A DNA stretch of 64,000 nt. Source: Oscillospiraceae bacterium (GTDB lineage Bacteria; Bacillota; Clostridia; Oscillospirales; Acutalibacteraceae). The notes beneath the pieces were generated by a model, which saw only the letters and a program-made list of their open reading frames with translations, was not told the origin of the DNA and searched no databases. The stretch spans positions 248,001 to 312,000 of the forward strand of contig CAJTCS010000003.1 of the NCBI GenBank assembly GCA_910574995.1, given 5' to 3'. Shown here one piece after another: positions 44,148 to 52,921 of this stretch (within the stretch, counting starts at the first letter, position 1; each line of letters begins with the position of its first letter). The position numbers were made by a program, and so were the translations under genes.

Positions 44148-45224
44148 TTGGGCGGATATCTTTTGCAGCTGGAGGGCATCCACAAAAGCTTTGGGGATAC
44201 CCCTGTTTTGAACGGCGTCAGCCTGTCTGTCCGCCAGGGGGAGTTTGTCACCCTGCTGGGTTCGTCTGGCTGCGGTAAGACCACTACCCTGCGGGTCATC
44301 GCCGGGCTGGAGTCTCCGGACAGCGGCCGGGTACTGCTTTCTGGGGAAGATGTCACCCGCCAAGAGCCCAACCGGCGGGACGTGAATACAGTTTTTCAAA
44401 ACTATGCCCTGTTCCCTCATATGAGCGTAGGGGCCAATGTGGGCTATAGCCTGAAGCTGCGGAAGGTCCCCAAAGCGGATATCCAGCGCCAGGTGCGGGA
44501 AATGCTTGGCCTGGTGCAGCTAGAGGGCTTCGAAAAGCGTATGCCGGCCGGGCTTTCCGGTGGGCAGAAGCAGCGGGTGGCCATTGCCCGGGCGCTGATA
44601 TGCAAGCCCAGGCTGCTGCTGCTGGACGAGCCCCTTGGGGCCCTGGACCTGCAGCTGCGCCGCCAGATGCAGCAAGAGCTGAAACGCCTGCAAAAAAAGC
44701 TGGGCATTACGTTCCTCTATATCACCCACGATCAGGAGGAGGCCCTGAATATGTCAGACCGCATCGCGGTGATGCGGGACGGGCGCTTCCAGCAGGTCGG
44801 CGCCCCGTCCGAGGTGTACGATTCTCCCCGGACAAGCTTTGTGGCCCGGTTTGTGGGGGCGGCAAATATCGTATACGGCACGGTGGAGGCTGTAGAGGGG
44901 GACCTGGTACGCTTTACCAGCACGGACGGCAGCGGGGCGTTCTTGTCCCGGGGGCACAGCTTTGCCCCCGGCAGGCCCGTCACCTTGGCTGTCAGGGGGG
45001 AACAGTCCCAGGCGCTGAAACAGGCGGGCCGGGCGCAGCCGGGGCTTGCGGGCGTTGTAAAAGAAAAAAGCTTTGCCGGGGGCATGCTGCGCATCGCAGT
45101 AGAGCTGCCCAGCGGCGGGACGTTTGTTTGCAGCCGCCAGGGCATCGATTCCGACCTGGCCCCCGGCGACCGGGTGAAAATCGTCTGGGACCCTGCCCAT
45201 GCCTGCCCAGTGGATATGGATTGA
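44148..45224 (+). CDS. potA: Spermidine/putrescine ABC transporter ATPase
   Basis: A 358-residue ATP-binding subunit of the polyamine importer. Walker A is GSSGCGKTT (near 37), Q-loop VFQNYALFPHMSV, signature LSGGQKQR, Walker B LLLLDEPLGALD, switch His YITHDQEEA. A C-terminal TOBE-like regulatory domain occupies about 240-358. The best start is TTG at 44148, six bases behind GGTGG; an upstream in-frame GTG has no ribosome site. It is separated from potB by 126 bases that contain a stable hairpin. Confidence 0.93.
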   Translation: MGGYLLQLEGIHKSFGDTPVLNGVSLSVRQGEFVTLLGSSGCGKTTTLRVIAGLESPDSGRVLLSGEDVTRQEPNRRDVNTVFQNYALFPHMSVGANVGYSLKLRKVPKADIQRQVREMLGLVQLEGFEKRMPAGLSGGQKQRVAIARALICKPRLLLLDEPLGALDLQLRRQMQQELKRLQKKLGITFLYITHDQEEALNMSDRIAVMRDGRFQQVGAPSEVYDSPRTSFVARFVGAANIVYGTVEAVEGDLVRFTSTDGSGAFLSRGHSFAPGRPVTLAVRGEQSQALKQAGRAQPGLAGVVKEKSFAGGMLRIAVELPSGGTFVCSRQGIDSDLAPGDRVKIVWDPAHACPVDMD

Positions 45225-45296
45225 CAGAAGCGCGCCCTTGGACGGAAATAGATAAAGCGTTGCGCGGCCCAGGCACGTTAGGCGCCTGGCAGGGTT

Positions 45297-45319
45297 CTTA
45301 GGGGCGGCGCGCCCCTAAG
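45297..45319 (+). other. Stable intercistronic hairpin between potA and potB
   Basis: A perfect 10-bp stem CTTAGGGGCG/CGCCCCTAAG with a 3-base loop and no U-run. It is followed by the AAGCCGCCAAAGGCC module that recurs near 3702 and 49210. It could stabilise or process the mRNA. Confidence 0.6.
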
Positions 45320-45350
45320 CCGCCAAAGGCCAAAGCAAGGAGGATTTGAG

Positions 45351-46217
45351 ATGGGGAAGCCAAAAAGGAAAACAGCGGGGGCGGGGGCCTTGGCGGCGCT
45401 GCCACTGTATGTGTTCGCGCTGGTGTTCGTATTAGGGCCGCTTATTTACATGGTGGCGCTTAGCTTTATGACCCGGGCGGAGGCCTGGGGCGTGGTGCCG
45501 GAAGCCACCCTGAAGAATTACGCGGATATCTTCCAGCCCGTGTACCTGGAGACTTTCTGGGAATCCATCAAGCTGGCGGTGGTCAGCACCCTGCTGGTCA
45601 TTGCCATCGGGTATCCTTTCGGCTATTTTATGGCAAAGCTGACAGCCAAGTGGAAAAAGCGTACCATGCTGCTGTTGATGATCCCTTTCTGGACCAGCTC
45701 GCTGATACGGCTGTACGGGTGGATCATCATCTTCCGGGCTGGGGGCGTGTTCGATTCCTGCCTGATGGCGCTGCATATTACAGAGGAACCCCTGAAGATG
45801 CTGTACACATACCCTGCCGTGGTGGTGGGCATGGCGTACGCTTTGGCGCCGTTTATGATCTTTGCCGTCTACTCCAGCGCGGAAAAGCTGGATTTCAGCC
45901 TGGTGGAGGCCGCGCGGGACCTGGGCGCCACCCCTTGGCAGGCTTTCCGCACCGTGTCCTTCAAGCTTACCCTTCCGGGGCTGCTTTCCGGCGTGGTGCT
46001 TACTTTTGTGCCCAGCATGGGGCTGTTCTTCATTGCGGACATTTTGGGGGGGAACAAGGTGGTGCTGGTGGGAAACCTGATTCAGGAGCAGTTGATGAAG
46101 GCCCACAACTGGCCCTTTGCGGCGGCCCTGTCTGTGGCGCTGCTGGCATTGACCACCTTGATCCTGTTCTTATATAGGAAGCTCTCTGGGGCAAGCGACC
46201 TGGAAGGGCTGGTGTGA
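45351..46217 (+). CDS. potB: Spermidine/putrescine ABC transporter permease PotB
   Basis: A 288-residue membrane subunit with six hydrophobic segments. The cytoplasmic ATPase-contact loop is LVEAARDLGA near residue 185, followed by ATPWQAF. The N-terminal helix starts LPLYVFALVFVLGPL, typical of PotB. AGGAGG precedes the ATG. Normally potC follows directly; here a methyltransferase gene comes first. Confidence 0.93.
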   Translation: MGKPKRKTAGAGALAALPLYVFALVFVLGPLIYMVALSFMTRAEAWGVVPEATLKNYADIFQPVYLETFWESIKLAVVSTLLVIAIGYPFGYFMAKLTAKWKKRTMLLLMIPFWTSSLIRLYGWIIIFRAGGVFDSCLMALHITEEPLKMLYTYPAVVVGMAYALAPFMIFAVYSSAEKLDFSLVEAARDLGATPWQAFRTVSFKLTLPGLLSGVVLTFVPSMGLFFIADILGGNKVVLVGNLIQEQLMKAHNWPFAAALSVALLALTTLILFLYRKLSGASDLEGLV

Positions 46218-46252
46218 CAGGCCCTAGGGGCGGGAAGGAGGCCGTTTAGGAT

Positions 46253-46996
46253 ATGGAAAACAAGTATGACGATCCGGTATTTTTTGAGAGGTATGGGCAA
46301 ATGGCCCGCTCGAAGGAGGGGCTGGCCGGGGCTGGGGAATGGGAGACCCTTCGGGCCATCTTGCCGGATTTTTCCGGCAAGCGGGTGTTGGACCTGGGCT
46401 GCGGCTATGGCTGGCATTGCGCCTGGGCGGCAGACCACGGGGCGGCTTCCGTCCTGGGCATCGACTGTTCGCGGAAAATGCTGGAGGCGGCCAAGGAAAA
46501 AAACGGGAGGGCAGGCGTCGAGTACCGCCGGCTTTCCATAGAGGAGGCGGCTTTCCCCACAGGCAGCTTCGACGTGGCGCTCAGTTCTCTGGCCCTGCAC
46601 TATGTGGAGGACCTGGACAGCGTATACCGCCGGGTGTACCAGTGGCTTTCCCCGGGGGGCGTGTTCGTTTTCACGGCCGAGCACCCAGTGTTCACGGCCC
46701 AAGGGCCTCAAGACTGGGACTATGACAAGGAAGGGCGTATCCGGCATTTCCCGGTAGACAGCTACTTCTTAGAGGGGGGACGCCAGGCAGTCTTTTTGGG
46801 GGAGGCTGTCCGGAAGTACCACCGCACCTTGACCACGTACCTGGAGGGCCTGCTGGGAAGCGGCTTTTCCCTCCTCCATGTGCAAGAGCCCCAGCCCCCT
46901 GCCTCCATGCTGGGCATACCGGGCATGAAGGACGAACTGCGCCGCCCCATGATGCTGGCGGTGTCGGCCTGGAAGCCGGAAAGGGGATCGGCATGA
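46253..46996 (+). CDS. Class I SAM-dependent methyltransferase within the pot genes
   Basis: A 247-residue Rossmann-fold methyltransferase. The SAM-binding motif I is VLDLGCGYGWH (near residue 46), the acidic end of strand 2 is LGIDCS, and motif IV is FDVALSSLALHYV. It resembles the Methyltransf_11/25 small-molecule group. Its stop overlaps the potC start (ATGA), and it begins 35 bases after potB, so it is translated from the polyamine operon. A role in modifying polyamines is only suggested by position; orphan members of this family often have unrelated substrates. Confidence 0.9.
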   Translation: MENKYDDPVFFERYGQMARSKEGLAGAGEWETLRAILPDFSGKRVLDLGCGYGWHCAWAADHGAASVLGIDCSRKMLEAAKEKNGRAGVEYRRLSIEEAAFPTGSFDVALSSLALHYVEDLDSVYRRVYQWLSPGGVFVFTAEHPVFTAQGPQDWDYDKEGRIRHFPVDSYFLEGGRQAVFLGEAVRKYHRTLTTYLEGLLGSGFSLLHVQEPQPPASMLGIPGMKDELRRPMMLAVSAWKPERGSA

Positions 46997-47790
46997 AAAA
47001 CAGGACAAAGCTGCCCAATATCTACCTGGGCGTAATATTGGCGCTGATGTACGTCCCCATTTTGCTGGTGATCGTCTATTCCTTTAACGAGAGCAAAATC
47101 AGTTCCGTGTGGGGCGGATTCTCCTTGAAGTGGTATGAAGAGCTGTTCCGGGACAAGGCGCTTTTCCAGGCGTTGGGCAATTCCGTTTTCCTGGGGCTGG
47201 CCAGCGCCTTTAACGCCGGGGTCATCGGCACCCTGGGGGCGTATGGTATGACAAAGCTCCACTTGCGTTCGAAAGGCCTGATCGAGTATATCTCCACCTT
47301 GCCGATCATGATCCCGGAGATCATCCTGGGCATGGTGTTCATGGCTTTTTTCTCGCTTGTTGGCATCCCCTTCGGTATGGGCACACTGGTATTAGCCCAC
47401 ACGGCGTTCTGCATCCCGTATGTGTTTATGCTGGTAAAGGCCCGCCTGGTGGGCATGGACCCCAGCCTGGCGGAAGCGGCCCTGGACCTGGGGGCCTCCC
47501 CCCGGCAAGTATTTTGCGGCATCACCCTGCCTTTGGTATCCCCGGCTATCTTTTCCGGCATGCTGCTGGCCTTTGCCATGAGCATCGACGACGTGATCAT
47601 CAGCGTGTTTGTCACCGGCGTAAACACCAGCACCCTGCCGGTGAAGATCTATACCCAGCTGAAAACCGGCGTAACGCCCAAGGTCAACGCCCTGTGTACG
47701 CTGCTGTTCCTGGCAACCTTGGCATTGTGCGGGCTGGCGGCGTTTTTAGGCCGCGCGCCGAAGCCCCCTGGGGGCAAGGGGCGGGGCTAA
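46993..47790 (+). CDS. potC: Spermidine/putrescine ABC transporter permease PotC
   Basis: A 265-residue membrane subunit with six hydrophobic segments. ATPase-contact loop LAEAALDLGAS near residue 160; SIDDVIISVFVTG near the last helices is a PotC hallmark. Its ATG overlaps the stop of the methyltransferase gene, so the two are translationally coupled. It pairs with PotB. PotD follows only after the pepC gene. Confidence 0.93.
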   Translation: MKNRTKLPNIYLGVILALMYVPILLVIVYSFNESKISSVWGGFSLKWYEELFRDKALFQALGNSVFLGLASAFNAGVIGTLGAYGMTKLHLRSKGLIEYISTLPIMIPEIILGMVFMAFFSLVGIPFGMGTLVLAHTAFCIPYVFMLVKARLVGMDPSLAEAALDLGASPRQVFCGITLPLVSPAIFSGMLLAFAMSIDDVIISVFVTGVNTSTLPVKIYTQLKTGVTPKVNALCTLLFLATLALCGLAAFLGRAPKPPGGKGRG

Positions 47791-47871
47791 GGGGGATAAT
47801 CGCCCCTGCCGCCGCCTATCCCCATTTGCATCACGATTATTATGGGCCAAAGCCCAATGGAGGTATTTCAT

Positions 47872-49209
47872 ATGGAAAAAAACATCACCTTACAGCAGCT
47901 ACAGCGGTACCAGGAAGCTTTTGCCGGCGACCTGGCCAAAAACGTGGCCTTGCGGGCGTGCACCGCCAACGGCGTGGTAAAGTCTGCCACAGACCCCCAG
48001 GCCCTGCGCACCAGCCGCCACCAGTATTCCATCAGCCTGGAGCAAGGGGAGATTACCAACCAGAAGCAGACCGGCCGCTGCTGGATGTTCGCCGCGCTGA
48101 ACACCATGCGCTTTGCCATTATGAAAAAGCTGGACCTGGAGACGCTGGAGCTTTCCCAAAACTACACCCTGTTCTATGACAAGCTGGAAAAGTCGAATTA
48201 TTTCCTGGAGAATATTTTGGCGACTTTGGAAGAGCCCACCGCCGGGCGGGTCATCGCCCACCTGCTGCGGGACCCATTGGGGGACGGCGGCCAATGGGAC
48301 ATGCTGTGCAGCCTGGTGGGGAAATACGGCGTAGTTCCAAAAGACGCCATGCCCGAAACGGCGGCCTCCTCTTCTACCCGGGAGATGACCCGCTATATGA
48401 CCAAAAAGCTGCGGGAATACGCCTGCGTGCTGCGGGAGGGCCATGCCGCCGGGAAGCCTGTGGAAGAGCTGCGGGGCCAGAAGGACAGCATGCTGCAAAC
48501 CATTTATAATATCCTGTGCATTTCCTTAGGTACGCCGCCTAAGACGTTTACCTTTGAAGCGCGCAATAAGAAAAAGGAATTTATCCGGGACGAAGGCCTG
48601 ACTGGGGTGGAATTCTTCCAGAAATATGTGGGCTGGGAACTGGGGGACTATGTCAGCCTGATCAACGCCCCCACCGCCGATAAGCCATACCACAAGACCT
48701 ATACGGTCAAGCTGCTGGGCAACGTGGCCGAGGGCCGGCCCGTGCAATACCTGAACCTGCCTATTGAGGATTTGAAAGCGGCGGCCATCGCCCAGCTGCG
48801 TGACGGCCAGCCCGTATGGTTTGGCTGTGACGTGGGGCAGGACTCTTTGCGGGACGCGGGCATCCTGGACCGGGAGGCCATCCGGGCAGACCAGCTGTTT
48901 GGCACCGCCTTTGGCATGGACAAGGCCCAGCGCCTGGATTACGGCGACAGCCTGATGACCCACGCCATGGTATTCCAGGGGGTGAACCTGGACAAGGACG
49001 GCAAGCCTAACCGCTGGCGGGTGGAGAACAGCTGGGGCAAAGAGCCTGGCGACAACGGGTACTATGTGATGGGCGACGGGTGGTTCGACGAATACACCTA
49101 CCAGGTGGTGGTGAACAAGAAATACCTGACTGAAGCGCAGCGGCAAGAGCTGGAGCAGCCTCCCATCCCCTTAGAGCCCTGGGATCCTATGGGCTCGCTG
49201 GCGCTGTAA
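47872..49209 (+). CDS. pepC: Aminopeptidase C / bleomycin hydrolase family (C1B) peptidase
   Basis: A 445-residue cytoplasmic cysteine aminopeptidase that forms hexameric barrels and trims peptides. The catalytic Cys is in QTGRCWMFAALN (near residue 70), the His in THAMVFQGVN (near 365), and the Asn in VENSWG (near 386). GGAGG lies 8 bases before the chosen ATG; an in-frame ATG ten codons upstream is unlikely. It sits between potC and potD on the same strand (81-base gap before it and 122 after), an unusual position. Whether it is co-transcribed with the transporter is not certain. Confidence 0.94.
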   Translation: MEKNITLQQLQRYQEAFAGDLAKNVALRACTANGVVKSATDPQALRTSRHQYSISLEQGEITNQKQTGRCWMFAALNTMRFAIMKKLDLETLELSQNYTLFYDKLEKSNYFLENILATLEEPTAGRVIAHLLRDPLGDGGQWDMLCSLVGKYGVVPKDAMPETAASSSTREMTRYMTKKLREYACVLREGHAAGKPVEELRGQKDSMLQTIYNILCISLGTPPKTFTFEARNKKKEFIRDEGLTGVEFFQKYVGWELGDYVSLINAPTADKPYHKTYTVKLLGNVAEGRPVQYLNLPIEDLKAAAIAQLRDGQPVWFGCDVGQDSLRDAGILDREAIRADQLFGTAFGMDKAQRLDYGDSLMTHAMVFQGVNLDKDGKPNRWRVENSWGKEPGDNGYYVMGDGWFDEYTYQVVVNKKYLTEAQRQELEQPPIPLEPWDPMGSLAL

Positions 49210-49245
49210 GGGCCTTTGGCGGCTTAAGGATCCTCAAAAAAAACT
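49207..49245 (+). repeat. Short dispersed intergenic module after pepC
   Basis: GGGCCTTTGGCGGCTTAAGG followed by ATCCTC and an A-run. The inverse (CCTTAAGCCGCCAAAGGCCC) recurs with small changes at about 3702-3719 and 45314-45331, and the A-run part recurs at 14461-14485. Confidence 0.5.
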
Positions 49246-49331
49246 TTTCCTGGTTTCCTTTTTCCGCTGTGATGTATTCTTTTTCATGGTTCCTATACTT
49301 TACTGCTTTTCATTTTTAGGGGGTTTGATTT

Positions 49332-50384
49332 GTGAAAAAACGGTTTTGTTTCCTGTTGGCGATGATCCTATGCGTTAGCCTGCTGGCCGGGTGCTCCGGC
49401 GGGGCGGGCGGCAGCGGGGAGCTGGTGCTGTACACCTGGGAAGGCATGTTCCCGCAAGAGGTGCTGGACGGCTTTACCGAAGAGACGGGCATTGCGGTGA
49501 ATTACGCCAACTTCGATTATGACGAGACTATGCTGGCAAAGCTGGAGGCCGCGGAGGGCGGGGACTACGACCTGGTCATCGCCGACGACTATATCATTGA
49601 GACGGTGATACAGCAGGGCCTGGCGCAGAAGCTGGACACCGGCAAGCTGGAAAACTGGGGCTGCGTCAACCCCTTGTACCAGGGGCAGTTCTTCGACCCA
49701 GGGGACGAATACACCGTGCCCTATGGCGCGGGGGTGCAGACCATCGTGTACGACCCTACGGCCGTGGGGGCGGGGATAGAGGGCTATGGGGATCTGTGGG
49801 ACCCTGCCCTGGCCGGGAACGTTGGGCTTATTGCCAACTACCGGGTCATCAACGGCATGGCCCTGAAAGTGCTGGGGGAAAGCTATAACGTGGAAGACAC
49901 AGCCGTGATCCGGGCGGCGGGGGAAAAGCTTCTAGAGTTAGCGCCCAACGTCCGGCTTATTAAGGATGACAACCTGCAGGACGACTTGCTCTCCGGCGAG
50001 GTGGGCGCGGCGGTATTATATACCTCCCAGGCCACCGTGGCCATGGCCGCCAATCCGGATTTGGAAATGGTATTCCCCAAGGAGGGCATCGGCTTTGGCA
50101 TCATGGCGCAGTTCATCCCCCAAAACGCCCCCAACCCCGAAGCGGCCTACCAGTTTATGGACTATATCCTGCGGCCGGAGGTTTCGGCCCAGTGCTATGA
50201 ATTTTTGGGCTATTACTGTACCAATAAGGACGCGGAGGCGCTGCTTCCCGAAAGCGTCCGCCCCTACCTGACCTTGCCGGATTCCTTCTCCAAGGACGAC
50301 ATGGAGATGATCGGCAACATTTCGGCGCAGGCCATGGAAGAGCATCAGAAGGTGTGGACGGAGTTCAAAGCGGCCTGCGAGTGA
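49332..50384 (+). CDS. potD: Spermidine/putrescine-binding lipoprotein
   Basis: A 350-residue lipoprotein that captures polyamines outside the membrane. Signal peptide with FCFLLAMILCVSLLAGC and lipobox LLAGC (Cys near residue 21). The mature part begins ELVLYTWEGMFPQEVLDGF, the PotD-type fold, with acidic residues in YDLVIADDYI and the VPYGAG hinge. A GTG start at 49332 follows GGGGG. It completes the polyamine importer with potA, potB and potC. Confidence 0.93.
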   Translation: MKKRFCFLLAMILCVSLLAGCSGGAGGSGELVLYTWEGMFPQEVLDGFTEETGIAVNYANFDYDETMLAKLEAAEGGDYDLVIADDYIIETVIQQGLAQKLDTGKLENWGCVNPLYQGQFFDPGDEYTVPYGAGVQTIVYDPTAVGAGIEGYGDLWDPALAGNVGLIANYRVINGMALKVLGESYNVEDTAVIRAAGEKLLELAPNVRLIKDDNLQDDLLSGEVGAAVLYTSQATVAMAANPDLEMVFPKEGIGFGIMAQFIPQNAPNPEAAYQFMDYILRPEVSAQCYEFLGYYCTNKDAEALLPESVRPYLTLPDSFSKDDMEMIGNISAQAMEEHQKVWTEFKAACE

Positions 50385-50416
50385 CCCCCCACAGAAACCA
50401 TACAGAGGAGGCTATT

Positions 50417-51256
50417 ATGGACGAGAAAACCATCCGGCAACGGATTGAGAGGGGCCGGCATTTTTTAAAGGCCCGGTCCGAGGACGGCCCGGCTGCGGCG
50501 GATTACCAGACCGACCAGGAGAAAAAGCTGCCCCAGCCGCCCCTGGTGAAAGCGCCCATGGCAGAAAAGCAGATCGACCTGCCCCGGGCTTTCGACAGCC
50601 TGCGCACGGCGGACGACTTCTTTACCGTGATGATGAAGCGGAAAAGCTCTCGGGTATACACAGAGAAGGGGATGGGCCTTTTGCAGCTTTCTTACCTGCT
50701 GTGGGCCACCCAGGGGGTGAAGGAGATCCGGGGGAAATCTTACGCCACGCTGCGCACCGTGCCCTGTGGCGGGGCGCGCCATCCCTTCGAGTGTTACTTG
50801 CTGGTACAGCGGGTGGAAGGCCTGGCCCCCGGCGTTTACCATTACCTGCCCATGTCCCACCAGCTGGAGCTGCTGGCGCCTATGGAGGATGACGCCGCGC
50901 GGGCGGATTTCCTCAGCGATTCCCTTTGCGGGCAGAGATGGGCGGCCAAGGCCGACGTGGTATTCTACTGGTCGTTTGTCCCCTACCGCAGCGAATGGCG
51001 GTATGGCATTTACGCCCACAGGATGGTCATGGCGGACCTGGGCCATGTGGGGGAAAACCTGTATTTGGGATGCGCCGCCCTGGGCCTGGGCACCTGCGGC
51101 ATCGGTGCCTACAGGCAGGCGCTGTGCGACCGCGCGTTCCAGCTGGACGGGGAAGAGGAATTCACAGTATATGCCCAAAGCGTGGGGACCATCAGCGAAA
51201 AGGACGGCCAGGCAGAGAAGGATTTCTACAAATTTGTAGAGGAGCAAGGCCTGTAG
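50417..51256 (+). CDS. SagB/ThcOx-type nitroreductase-family oxidoreductase
   Basis: A 279-residue FMN-dependent protein. After a ~70-residue N-terminal part, the nitroreductase fold begins at KRKSSRVYTEKGMGLLQLSYLLWATQG. RTVPCGGARHPFECY is the SagB-like segment that contacts FMN, and GLGTCGIGAY lies near the C-terminus. SagB-like dehydrogenases oxidise azolines in thiazole/oxazole-modified peptide clusters, but no YcaO cyclodehydratase or precursor peptide is nearby, so this is an orphan member with unknown substrate. GAGGAGG lies 6 bases before the ATG. It follows potD by 32 bases. Confidence 0.9.
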   Translation: MDEKTIRQRIERGRHFLKARSEDGPAAADYQTDQEKKLPQPPLVKAPMAEKQIDLPRAFDSLRTADDFFTVMMKRKSSRVYTEKGMGLLQLSYLLWATQGVKEIRGKSYATLRTVPCGGARHPFECYLLVQRVEGLAPGVYHYLPMSHQLELLAPMEDDAARADFLSDSLCGQRWAAKADVVFYWSFVPYRSEWRYGIYAHRMVMADLGHVGENLYLGCAALGLGTCGIGAYRQALCDRAFQLDGEEEFTVYAQSVGTISEKDGQAEKDFYKFVEEQGL

Positions 51257-51268
51257 GGGTGCACGGGG

Positions 51269-52165
51269 ATGAACGGCGTAATTATTTTAGATAAACCCCA
51301 GGGGTTCACCTCCTTCGACGCGGTGGCCGTGGTGCGGGGCCTCAGCCGGGAGAAAAAGGTCGGCCACACCGGCACCCTAGACCCCATGGCCACCGGGGTG
51401 CTGCCCTTGCTGCTGGGCCGGGCCGCTAAGGCCTGCGACCTGCTGCCGGACACGGATAAAGCCTACCGGGCGGGGTTCCGGCTGGGGGAGCAAAGGGACA
51501 CGGGGGACGTGACTGGGGCGGTCCTGCGGACAGAGGGCGGCCCCGTGCCCCGGGAAAGGCTGGAGCGGGCGCTTCCCGCTTTCCGGGGGGAGATCCAGCA
51601 GATACCGCCCATGTACTCGGCCGTATCGGTGGGGGGCAAGCGGCTGTACCAGCTGGCCCGCCAGGGGATAGAGGTGGAGCGCCGGCCGCGCCCTGTCACT
51701 ATTTCCAGGCTGGAGCTGGAAAGCTATGACCCGGAGAAACGGGAAGGCACGCTGCTGGCCAGCTGCTCAAAGGGGACGTATATCCGGGTGCTGATCGAGG
51801 ACATTGCCCGGGCGGCAGGGACTGCGGGGACCATGGCCAGCCTGCGGCGCATCCGGGCCTGCGGATTTGCACAGGAAGAGGCCGTGACATTGGAGGCCCT
51901 GCGGGAACTGGCGGCGAAAGGGGAGCTTGCTTCTATACTGCGCCCGGTGGACAGCCTGTTCGCGGGCTGCCCCCGTGTAATGGTAAGCCCTGCCCAGGCC
52001 AGCCGGTTTGAAAACGGGGGCTCGTTGGATGTGGGAAGGCTGCGTATGCCCAAAGAAATTGCCCCGATAGGCACGCTTTTCCGGGTGTACGGCCCGGGGC
52101 CCCGCTTCCTGGGGGTAGCCTGGCTGGAAGAAGGGCAGCTGCGGTTTGGGAAGCTGTTGGCGTAA
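51269..52165 (+). CDS. truB: tRNA pseudouridine(55) synthase
   Basis: A 298-residue enzyme that converts U55 in the T-loop of tRNAs to pseudouridine. The N-terminus GVIILDKPQGFTSFDAV and the catalytic Asp in HTGTLDPMATGVLP are diagnostic. YSAVSVGGKRLYQLAR is motif III, and SKGTYIRVLIEDIA is the KGTYIR segment. A C-terminal PUA-like domain is present. In many Firmicutes truB sits with rbfA and ribF; here it follows the nitroreductase by 12 bases and ends the operon with a strong terminator. Confidence 0.95.
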   Translation: MNGVIILDKPQGFTSFDAVAVVRGLSREKKVGHTGTLDPMATGVLPLLLGRAAKACDLLPDTDKAYRAGFRLGEQRDTGDVTGAVLRTEGGPVPRERLERALPAFRGEIQQIPPMYSAVSVGGKRLYQLARQGIEVERRPRPVTISRLELESYDPEKREGTLLASCSKGTYIRVLIEDIARAAGTAGTMASLRRIRACGFAQEEAVTLEALRELAAKGELASILRPVDSLFAGCPRVMVSPAQASRFENGGSLDVGRLRMPKEIAPIGTLFRVYGPGPRFLGVAWLEEGQLRFGKLLA

Positions 52166-52239
52166 ACGAAAGCCCACGCGCAAGGGTAAAGCGCCTGGGC
52201 CCTATTTTTCAAAAAGCTAGGCTGTGGCGCCAGGATGGC

Positions 52240-52285
52240 GAAGCCGGGCCCCGCTTCCTGGCGGGGCCCGGCTTCTTGTGTTTTT
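52240..52285 (+). terminator. Terminator after truB
   Basis: A perfect 15-bp stem GAAGCCGGGCCCCGC/GCGGGGCCCGGCTTC with a 6-base loop, followed by TTGTGTTTTT. Confidence 0.9.
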
Positions 52286-52388
52286 ATGCGGTTTGGCGAT
52301 AGGCCTATCCGCGGCGCGCTGCCTTAGAAAGCCGCATCGGTTTTAAGGCAGTGAAACGGTTTGCGCCGCGCCCTGCTGGGATAGCTTT

Positions 52389-52844
52389 TTATAGATCTGG
52401 AGGCTGGTCTAGGGCCTCCAGCTGCGCCAGTTCTTCCGCTGGGCCTGTCTGCTGGCTGGCCTGCCACAGGCGGAAGAGCCGGAGGAGCGAGACCAGGATG
52501 CTGACCGCCCCCAGCTTCACGTCCATCATGTCCGGCTGCAGCCCCCGCTGGGCCGCCCCGCAGGCCAGGTGCTGGGCTTGCTGCTGGAAGCCCAGCAAAG
52601 CCCATAGGGTAATCAGCGAAGCCGCCCCCTGCACCTGGACCGGCCCGGGGCCGCAAAGGCTTCCCGCCTGTTCCCCTGCCAGGATGCGCTGGCGCTCTAT
52701 GTCCAAGGAACGGTATTGCAGGGCAATGCCCAGCAGTATGCTGCGCAGGTAGCATTGGGATTCCTCCAGAAGCCCCAATGCCTCTTCCGCCTCTTTCCGT
52801 GCCGTGTCTGGCGAAGGGCCCCACAGCCCCCCTGTTCCTCTCAC
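52389..52844 (-). CDS. Uncharacterised protein, last gene of the cwlJ-gerQ unit
   Basis: A 151-residue protein I do not recognise. It is mostly helical with Gln/Leu/Ala-rich segments (RKEAEEALGLLEESQCYLRS; LALLEG-like ends) and a hydrophobic stretch (SLITLWALLGF; GAVSILVSLLRLF) that may be membrane-facing. A GTG at 52844 follows AAAGGGGGG at 8 bases; an ATG eight codons upstream has no ribosome site. It lies 77 bases downstream of the GerQ-like gene on the same strand, so a spore-coat or germination role is possible by position only. Confidence 0.55.
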   Translation of the reverse strand: MRGTGGLWGPSPDTARKEAEEALGLLEESQCYLRSILLGIALQYRSLDIERQRILAGEQAGSLCGPGPVQVQGAASLITLWALLGFQQQAQHLACGAAQRGLQPDMMDVKLGAVSILVSLLRLFRLWQASQQTGPAEELAQLEALDQPPDL

Positions 52845-52921
52845 GCCCTTGTCCCCCCTTTCTCCCATATGGTATCAGCATATGCGGTGGGAGGGAAAAG
52901 GGTGCGGCGAAGGGGCGCGTC

